Origin: an uncultured Oscillospiraceae bacterium | GTDB lineage: Bacteria; Bacillota; Clostridia; Oscillospirales; Acutalibacteraceae | Direction of reading: 5' to 3' | Length of the DNA stretch: 12,247 nucleotides | NCBI GenBank assembly: GCA_958451705.1 | Contig: CAUDRD010000023.1 | Span: forward strand, 1-12,247 | In this document: positions 7,701 through 12,247 of the stretch, piece by piece | Numbering within the stretch: position 1 is the first letter of the stretch | Layout of the letters: each line of letters opens with the position of its first letter | Position numbers and translations under genes: made by a program | Notes under the pieces: generated by a model | Database searches by the model: none | What the model was told of the DNA's origin: nothing | The model's input: only the letters and a program-made list of their open reading frames with translations

Positions 7701-8855
7701 ATGACGACAGAGCAAAATATTATTATGATTTATTTTGTGGTTTTTGCTATTATTAACTTGGTGCTTTATCTGAAGCTTGCAAAGTACTGGTATATGTCCG
7801 CAGGTGTAACTAAAAAAGATGTTGGAGTGTTCATGAGCGAACATATTACAGATAGGAGATACAGATATTTAATCAGGTGGCTTAGGGAAAGAGCTAAGAA
7901 TCCACGACAATTTAGTACCATGCTTTTTTTTCTTGTGGCAGCAGGATTCTTTATTTTGCCTGCACCGTCAATAGGTTTTACACTGGCTTGGAACGGAAGC
8001 ATGACGGCGGTTAAAGTTTTTATGGTTATAGAGGCTGTCGGTACTGCCCTTATCGCCTCTCTCGGTTTTTCCTACGGTAAGAAAATAGAAGCGGAAAGTG
8101 AAGCATATTATGCTTCTTCACAATACAAGCCCTATGAGGGAGAGGACGTTCCCGAAGAAATAGATGACTTAGATGAGCTCTATGAGGTTCCCGAAAGAAA
8201 TTTAGAATATTCGGGAATGGATCCCGATGAAGTTGACAGAGCCGAAAGAAAAAAGTTTATAGTAAGTTATACAAGAAAGCTTATCATTGCTGCGCTGCTG
8301 TTGTTTTGCCTTTTTTCTCCCATTATTTTGAAAGGTTTTAATTTTAAAACATTTTCTTTCAGCACTCCTGAGACGACAGTCGGAACTGTTCAAAATAATT
8401 ATGGAGAAGAAGACTCTCAGATTGAAAATACATCCAAGCCGGAAGTAAACATTACATACATTCGTGAGCTGCTTATAGAAAAAGGATATTTGCCTGAGGG
8501 AGAACTCGATAAGGTGAGCGAGGATTATCCGGATTTTCTTTTTGAGGACTGTCTTGTTGCCGACGATATGGAAATCCATTTTGAGTATTTTAAGCTGGTA
8601 AACAGCGAGCAGGCTAATGGATTTAAAAATCAGCTTCAAGGAGACGTTTTAAAACAATACGGAACCGGAACGGATAAAGATGTTATAGCAGAGGATAAGA
8701 CATCAAAATTTTCAATATACACTCTGGAAACCGACGAATATTATGCCGGAGTAGTATGTGAAGGCGACGGCGTTTTGTATGTACGATGCGATAAAGTAAG
8801 CACAACGTGGATGAAAGTATTTTTGTACGATTTAGGATATCTTAAGGACTTTTAA
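7701..8855 (+). CDS. membrane protein of unknown function with extracytoplasmic C-terminal domain
   Basis: A 384-aa protein that I do not recognise as a named family. Hydrophobic segments are at about 7-27, 71-93, 101-124 and 194-211. A Tyr-x-Ser-Ala-Gly motif is at 31-35, just after the first segment. Residues about 145-182 form a very acidic stretch (Asp/Glu-rich, with Pro and Tyr). After the last segment, residues 212-384 are soluble, begin with a Ser/Thr-rich spacer, and are probably outside the cell: four helices place both termini on the same side, but topology should be predicted properly. The C-terminal part has an alternating beta pattern around DMEIHFEYFKLVNSE and GVLYVRCDKV. It has its own promoter and the next gene starts 11 bp after its stop, so the two form an operon. 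Confidence 0.82.
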   Translation: MTTEQNIIMIYFVVFAIINLVLYLKLAKYWYMSAGVTKKDVGVFMSEHITDRRYRYLIRWLRERAKNPRQFSTMLFFLVAAGFFILPAPSIGFTLAWNGSMTAVKVFMVIEAVGTALIASLGFSYGKKIEAESEAYYASSQYKPYEGEDVPEEIDDLDELYEVPERNLEYSGMDPDEVDRAERKKFIVSYTRKLIIAALLLFCLFSPIILKGFNFKTFSFSTPETTVGTVQNNYGEEDSQIENTSKPEVNITYIRELLIEKGYLPEGELDKVSEDYPDFLFEDCLVADDMEIHFEYFKLVNSEQANGFKNQLQGDVLKQYGTGTDKDVIAEDKTSKFSIYTLETDEYYAGVVCEGDGVLYVRCDKVSTTWMKVFLYDLGYLKDF

Positions 8856-8866
8856 GGGGTATCAAT

Positions 8867-9304
8867 ATGAATGTAAATGGATTTATTGGCATATTTGCCT
8901 TTGCAGCAATTTGGATTTTGAGCAGAATTTTCTGTTCATGGATACTCAGACTCAGCTATACTTCGGCAGGAGAATCCTTAAGGAGCGTAGAAAAACACAG
9001 CGATAGCATTAAAAGAGGACTTATTCCAAAACGAAATGAAATTAGTTGGCTTACAGAGGTTTCAAATAGACCTATGACGACAAGGTTTTTATACTGTTTA
9101 TTCTATTTTGTAACCTCGCTGCCTTTGCTGGGTATGCTCCTGTGTGTTGTCAATATTTTTGTTCCCGCCCTTGACGGCCTTGCAACCAAAACATTAAATG
9201 TGTTTTTCTTTATACCATTCGTGTCGGTGTTCTGTTATCTGTTTTTAAACGACCCAATAGAATACTTTATGAAAAAGAAGGATAGGAGAAACAGAAGAAA
9301 ATAG
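8867..9304 (+). CDS. small membrane protein of unknown function, possible paralogue of the preceding gene product
   Basis: A 145-aa protein with hydrophobic segments at about 5-28, 74-98 and 109-127 and a very basic tail (KKKDRRNRRK), expected in the cytoplasm. It shares with the preceding protein the first membrane segment, YxSAG at residues 31-35 (same numbering), a charged loop of about 40 residues with a Trp near 60, and a second and third membrane segment at similar distances. It lacks the acidic region and the extracytoplasmic domain. It starts 11 bp after the previous stop codon, with AAGGGG as ribosome binding site spanning that stop. No family is recognised and no terminator is obvious after it. 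Confidence 0.8.
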   Translation: MNVNGFIGIFAFAAIWILSRIFCSWILRLSYTSAGESLRSVEKHSDSIKRGLIPKRNEISWLTEVSNRPMTTRFLYCLFYFVTSLPLLGMLLCVVNIFVPALDGLATKTLNVFFFIPFVSVFCYLFLNDPIEYFMKKKDRRNRRK

Positions 9305-9425
9305 TATTATAAATCTTGCAGGCAGCATCGATGTCAACCTTTTGAATAAATATTAGGCTGATATGTTTTCGGCTCATAAATATGTGTAATTTCTGATAAA
9401 GAGAAACGATGATAGGGTTTGCTAT

Positions 9426-9456
9426 GACAGCTGTCTTGACAAAATTTATAAGACAG
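9426..9456. promoter_or_regulatory. GACAG/CTGTC inverted half-sites over the marR -35 box
   Basis: A perfect 10-bp palindrome GACAGCTGTC (9426-9435) is followed by a third half-site, AGACAG (9451-9456). CTGTCTT (9431-9437) and AAGACAG (9450-9456) form a 7-bp dyad with a 12-nt gap that covers the -35 box. This could bind a regulator. Compared with the duplicated motif further down it lacks a second copy at the MATE gene. Confidence 0.4.
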
Positions 9457-9464
9457 AGTAAAAT
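9436..9464 (+). promoter_or_regulatory. strong promoter of the marR-MATE-kinase module
   Basis: A perfect TTGACA (9436-9441) is separated by 17 bp from TAAAAT (9459-9464), which matches five of six -10 bases. The predicted transcription start near 9471 falls inside the duplicated motif at 9467-9483. Repressor binding there would block initiation. Confidence 0.8.
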
Positions 9465-9466
9465 AT

Positions 9467-9483
9467 GTAATTGGTTACTTATT
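9467..9483 (-). promoter_or_regulatory. putative MarR operator, copy 1
   Basis: Read on the - strand, this is AATAAGTAACCAATTAC. It matches the site at 10012-10028 in 15 of 17 positions, and the two differences are transitions. It lies directly after the -10 box of the marR promoter, the typical place for an autoregulatory repressor site. The family assignment of the binding protein is inference from position. Confidence 0.6.
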
Positions 9484-9508
9484 CTAAAGAAAGCGAGGCG
9501 GGACGATT

Positions 9509-9946
9509 TTGGGTATGATGCCTTTCGGATTAAAAATTGCGATTATCAACCGAGCTTTTCGCAAAAAATTGGACGAAAAAGCCGGCGCCTTAGGGCTGAC
9601 AGCGGTTCAATTGCGTGTGCTTGGTTCCATCAGCCGATTGGAAGCATCAGGCGTAACAGAGATTCATCAGAATGATCTGGAACAGATTGAGCATGTGACG
9701 CATCCTGCCATGACCAAACTTCTTCAGAGGTTGGAGAGTAAAGGGTTTATTCGCTGTGTTCCCAGTACCCAGGACAGGCGATACAAAAAAATAACGTGTA
9801 CGGAGCAGTCCTCCGAAATCTACAAAATGATTCTTGCTCAGGACGAGGAGGTCTTTACCGACTTGTGCAGAACTCTGACTCAGGAGCAAAAGCAAGAGCT
9901 GATACTGCTGGCTGACATAATTTTAAAAAACATCGACTCGGAATAA
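9509..9946 (+). CDS. MarR-family transcriptional regulator
   Basis: A 145-aa winged-helix repressor-like protein of typical MarR length. Seen in sequence: LTAVQLRVLGSI (30-41) opening the DNA-binding domain, a helix-turn-helix around DLEQIEHVTHPAMTKLLQRLESKGFI (split here as residues 56-81), and the wing motif DRRYKKI at 89-95 with the conserved Asp-Arg pair. The N- and C-terminal helices should form the dimer interface. The best start is TTG at 9509, about 10 bases after GAGG (9495-9498). ATG at 9515 or 9518 are alternatives that change only the first few residues. It is first in a module with a MATE pump and probably represses it and itself through the duplicated 17-bp motif. The inducer is unknown. 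Confidence 0.9.
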   Translation: MGMMPFGLKIAIINRAFRKKLDEKAGALGLTAVQLRVLGSISRLEASGVTEIHQNDLEQIEHVTHPAMTKLLQRLESKGFIRCVPSTQDRRYKKITCTEQSSEIYKMILAQDEEVFTDLCRTLTQEQKQELILLADIILKNIDSE

Positions 9947-9959
9947 GTTTTACATTCCA

Positions 9960-10006
9960 TAGGCAGTGCGCCGGGGAAGTCACTCGGTTCAGCTGCCTGC
10001 TTTTTT
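9960..10006 (+). terminator. terminator-like hairpin between marR and the MATE gene
   Basis: AGGCAG (9961-9966) pairs with CTGCCT (9993-9998), extended by G-U pairs at both ends. The 26-nt interior can form a small CCG/CGG helix. TTTTTT (10001-10006) follows two bases after the stem. The shape is that of a modest intrinsic terminator or attenuator. As I see no strong separate promoter for the MATE gene, partial read-through is the likely effect, giving more regulator than pump transcript or a controlled ratio. Confidence 0.55.
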
Positions 10007-10011
10007 GGATT

Positions 10012-10028
10012 AATAGGTAACTAATTAC
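10012..10028 (+). promoter_or_regulatory. putative MarR operator, copy 2
   Basis: The sequence AATAGGTAACTAATTAC is 15/17 identical to the - strand sequence at 9467-9483. It contains the near-palindrome TAGGTAACTA and the dyad GTAA...TTAC. It lies 5 bases after the U-tract of the preceding hairpin and 8 bases before the AGGAGG of the MATE gene. It could control a weak MATE promoter or act as a roadblock to elongating polymerase. Confidence 0.6.
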
Positions 10029-10053
10029 TTAATTTTAGGAGGAAAATATATTT

Positions 10054-11448
10054 ATGGAAAATGAAGTGACCGAAAAGCAGAGTTTATTTGCGACAGAACC
10101 AATTGGACGACTGATTGTGAAATTTGCCGTTCCCAGTGTAATTGCACTGCTGGTTAACTCGCTTTATAACATTGTAGACCAAATTTTTATAGGCTGGGGT
10201 GTTGGCTATCTTGGCAACGGAGCCACAAATGTTGTGTTCCCGATTACAATTATCGCTTTAGCACTTTCTATGATGATCGGCAACGGCGGCGCCGCATACC
10301 TGAGCCTTAAACTTGGTGAAGGCGAAATTGACGTTGCTAAGAAAGGCGTCGGTAACGCCGTCACGCTGGTGACGATTATAAGCATTCTGCTGACAGTTAT
10401 ATTTCTTGTATGGATTAACCCCATTTTAACGCTGTTCGGAGCAACCGAAATATTGCGTCCCTATGCGCTGGAGTATGGATTTATTATCGGAATCGGTCTG
10501 CCGTTTATGATGATTTCTGCCGCAATCAACTCCATGATTCGTGCAGACGGCAGTCCCAAGTATGCAATGTTTTCTATGGTTATCGGTGCGATTATCAATG
10601 TCATCCTTGACCCTGTGCTGATTTTTGTATTTCATATGGGCGTAGAGGGTGCTGCAATTGCCACGGTTATCGGACAGGTTGCATCTTTTATTGTATCCGT
10701 CGTATATATGCCGCATTTCAAGACTGTCCATCCGGATGCCGCTGCATTTCGCCTGAAAGGAAAGACCTGCGGCAATATAGTAACCTTTGGACTGAGCAGT
10801 TTCATAACTCAGTTTGCCATTACAATCGTCATGGCTCTGACCAACAATCTTCTGGCGCAGTATGGTGCGGCTTCTGTCTACGGCTCTGAAATTCCGCTGA
10901 CGGCCACGGGTATCGTAATGAAAGTCAATCAGATTATGATTGCAATTCTCCTGGGTATTGCCACCGGTGCACAGCCTATCATCGGATTTAATTACGGTGC
11001 TAAAAACTACAAGCGAGTAAAAAAAGCGCTGGAAATTGCATTGATCGCATCGGAAGTTGTATCAATTGTTGCATTTTTAATTTTCCAATTTGCACCTATG
11101 AGCGTTGTTTCATTGTTTGGTTCCGAAGAGGGTCTGTATAATGAATTTGCAGTTATGGCTTTCCGCATTTTCTTGCTTCTCTGCCCCTTGACCGGATTTC
11201 AGACTGTCACAGCCGTTTATCTGCAAGCGGTTGGAAAGCCCGTAAAATCTGCGATTCTTTCTTTGGCGAGACAGATCATCTTCTTTGTGCCTGCGGCATT
11301 AATTCTTCCTGTTTTTATGGGAGTAACCGGAGTTTTATGGACAGGTCCTGTTGCAGACGGTTTGGCGTTTATACTTTCATTAGCGCTGCTTTTATACGAG
11401 AGAAATCACTTGAAAAAGGAACATCTGATTCAATCTTCAAACGATTAA
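10054..11448 (+). CDS. MATE-family multidrug efflux transporter (MepA-like)
   Basis: A 464-aa inner-membrane protein with about 12 hydrophobic segments in two homologous halves, the size of NorM/MepA-type exporters. The N-terminal helix region has the family pattern FAVPSVIALLVNSLYNIVDQ (residues 24-43), followed by FIGWGVGYLG. A second-half counterpart is seen around GLSSFITQFAITIVMALTNN and GIATGAQPIIGFNYGA. Members expel cationic drugs, dyes or metabolites using Na+ or H+ gradients; the substrate here cannot be read. The start has AGGAGG at 10037-10042. It lies downstream of a MarR regulator and 30 bp upstream of a kinase-like gene on the same strand, so it is the centre of a regulated efflux module. 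Leucine codons are mostly CTG, unlike the GPH transporter to the left, where CTT and TTA dominate. Confidence 0.95.
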   Translation: MENEVTEKQSLFATEPIGRLIVKFAVPSVIALLVNSLYNIVDQIFIGWGVGYLGNGATNVVFPITIIALALSMMIGNGGAAYLSLKLGEGEIDVAKKGVGNAVTLVTIISILLTVIFLVWINPILTLFGATEILRPYALEYGFIIGIGLPFMMISAAINSMIRADGSPKYAMFSMVIGAIINVILDPVLIFVFHMGVEGAAIATVIGQVASFIVSVVYMPHFKTVHPDAAAFRLKGKTCGNIVTFGLSSFITQFAITIVMALTNNLLAQYGAASVYGSEIPLTATGIVMKVNQIMIAILLGIATGAQPIIGFNYGAKNYKRVKKALEIALIASEVVSIVAFLIFQFAPMSVVSLFGSEEGLYNEFAVMAFRIFLLLCPLTGFQTVTAVYLQAVGKPVKSAILSLARQIIFFVPAALILPVFMGVTGVLWTGPVADGLAFILSLALLLYERNHLKKEHLIQSSND

Positions 11449-11478
11449 TAACGGTTAAGAAAAAGGAGGATATGACAA

Positions 11479-12057
11479 ATGAAGAATAGAATTATTACAA
11501 TCAGCCGTGAATTTGGAAGCGGAGGCAGAACAATAGGCAAAGCAGTTGCGGATGAACTTGGAATTCCCTGTTATGACAATGAGATTTTACACGAGATAGC
11601 AGTGGAAAGCGGTTTTGCGGAAAATTATGTTAAGGATGCCGGCGAATACGCTCCCGGTGGCTTTCTTGCCTCTGCTTTTTCTCATCCGGCTTCCGGTCCC
11701 AACAATACAGATTACCTTTGGAAAATTCAATACAAGCTCATTACGGAGCTTGCAGAAAAGGGACCGTGCGTCATTGTCGGCCGCTGCGCAGATTATATTC
11801 TGCGTGATAAGGCTGACTGTTTGCGGGTATTCATCCATGCTGATATGCAGTTTCGTGCGGAACGCATTGTAAATGTATACGGAGAGCGTGAAAAATCCCC
11901 AGAACAGCGTCTAAAAGAGAAAGACAAACGCCGTGCGGCATATCACCGTTTCTATACTGAAATGAAATGGGGACATGCACAAAACTATGATATAACACTG
12001 AACAGCGGTACTATTGGAATTGACAAATGTGTTGAAATCATTAAAAGCCTTTACTGA
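11479..12057 (+). CDS. cytidylate-kinase-like P-loop protein
   Basis: A 192-aa cytoplasmic protein resembling the cytidylate-kinase-like family (Cytidylate_kin2, often found in Firmicutes). Seen in sequence: an N-terminal beta strand and nucleotide loop IITISREFGSGGRTIGK (5-21), with a Gly-rich GSGGRTIG in place of a classic Walker A GxxxxGK[ST]. CYDNEILHEIA follows, then CVIVGRCADYIL in the middle and the basic region DKRRAAYHRFYTEMKWG near 148-164, the sort of Arg/Lys lid seen in NMP kinases. It is shorter than housekeeping Cmk (about 220 aa). The start at 11479 is set by AAGGAGG (11463-11469); the ATG at 11472 stops after five codons. It is probably co-transcribed with the MATE gene 30 bp upstream and is followed by a terminator. 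The substrate and its link to efflux are unknown. Confidence 0.87.
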   Translation: MKNRIITISREFGSGGRTIGKAVADELGIPCYDNEILHEIAVESGFAENYVKDAGEYAPGGFLASAFSHPASGPNNTDYLWKIQYKLITELAEKGPCVIVGRCADYILRDKADCLRVFIHADMQFRAERIVNVYGEREKSPEQRLKEKDKRRAAYHRFYTEMKWGHAQNYDITLNSGTIGIDKCVEIIKSLY

Positions 12058-12124
12058 TCGCAGGTATTTATAAAAAATCCCCTTCTTTGCTATATGCGAG
12101 CAATAGGAACAGAAAAAGAAAGTC

Positions 12125-12160
12125 GCCCCTTTCTGCAATAACAGAAGGGGTCGATTTTTT
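12125..12160 (+). terminator. intrinsic terminator of the marR-MATE-kinase module
   Basis: CCCC-TT-CTG (12126-12135, one bulged T) pairs with CAGAAGGGG (12142-12150) around a 6-nt loop, with a G-U pair at the base. TTTTTT (12155-12160) follows four bases later. It lies about 70 bp after the kinase-like stop codon. An upstream copy of CCCCTTCT at 12079-12086 can pair with the same 3' arm as an alternative. Confidence 0.82.
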
Positions 12161-12200
12161 AATGATAAATATAAAAGATACAGGGTGAAAAAGTGATAAC

Positions 12201-12234
12201 AAAAACGCTGCAAACCATAAAACGGTTTGCGGCG
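12201..12234 (-). terminator. probable terminator of a leftward gene beyond the right edge
   Basis: CGCTGCAAACC (12206-12216) and GGTTTGCGGCG (12224-12234) form an 11-bp stem with one G-U pair and a 7-nt loop. On the - strand it is followed by TTTTTG (12205-12200), a good U-tract. A - strand gene could end with the TGA at 12238-12236, but only three codons would be inside the window. Alternatively, a + strand frame is open from GTG at 12193 to the edge after a weak AGGGTG; I judge that less likely. Confidence 0.6.
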
Positions 12235-12247
12235 GTCATTTCTGGCA

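Noticed and set aside
8202..8639. 145-aa - strand frame inside the 384-aa membrane protein gene
   Set aside because: It is antisense to a gene with its own promoter, ribosome binding site and membrane segments, and shows no motif or ribosome binding site of its own.
9409..9675. 88-aa + strand frame overlapping the marR start
   Set aside because: It runs through the marR promoter and out of frame through the winged-helix coding region; the marR frame has clear family motifs and this one has none.
12193..12247. Possible + strand gene starting with GTG at 12193
   Set aside because: The ribosome binding site is weak and the region forms a stem with a U-tract on the - strand, which better fits a terminator; only 18 codons are visible.

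Overview
The window looks like chromosomal DNA of a gut or rumen Firmicute, probably a member of the Oscillospiraceae/Ruminococcaceae or a related Clostridia group. The evidence is indirect: AT-rich intergenic DNA, strong GGAGG-type ribosome binding sites, sigma-A-type promoters, a Gram-positive wall-anchored protein with a Thr/Pro/Asp-rich linker, and a GPH transporter next to a cytoplasmic GH2 glycosidase. No rRNA, tRNA, CRISPR array, insertion sequence or phage gene is visible.

Left part (1-3757, + strand): a sugar-utilisation pair. A GPH-family cation:glycoside symporter (72-1493) is followed after 55 bp by a GH2 beta-galactosidase-type enzyme (1549-3714). The enzyme has no signal peptide, so the simplest reading is that intact glycosides are imported and hydrolysed in the cytoplasm. 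A perfect 11-bp hairpin with T-rich DNA on both sides ends this operon and the convergent gene that follows.

Middle part (3779-7329, - strand): a GldA-type glycerol dehydrogenase with its own promoter and, upstream of it, a 750-aa secreted protein. That protein has a signal peptide, a beta-propeller-like body interrupted by a helical segment, a 5-residue-repeat Thr/Pro/Asp linker and a VPATG sortase-type C-terminus. An unusual 14-bp hairpin without a U-tract separates the two genes. The 371-bp AT-rich gap at 7330-7700 carries two divergent promoters.

Right-centre (7701-9304, + strand): two adjacent membrane-protein genes of unknown function. They share a transmembrane layout and a YxSAG motif at the same residue numbers, so they may be divergent paralogues.

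Right part (9426-12160, + strand): a compact efflux module of a MarR-type repressor, a MATE transporter and a cytidylate-kinase-like P-loop protein, closed by an intrinsic terminator. The most interesting regulatory signal in the window is here. A 17-bp motif with 15 identical positions occurs twice, in opposite orientation: once over the predicted transcription start of marR and once just before the MATE ribosome binding site. A terminator-like hairpin lies between marR and MATE. Leucine codon choice in marR and MATE is rich in CTG, unlike the sugar operon, which suggests a separate origin. The right edge probably holds the terminator of a leftward gene outside the window.

I do not see a clearly new biological system. 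The best leads are the marR/MATE dual-operator module with its kinase-like partner, the paired membrane proteins, and the anchored propeller protein.
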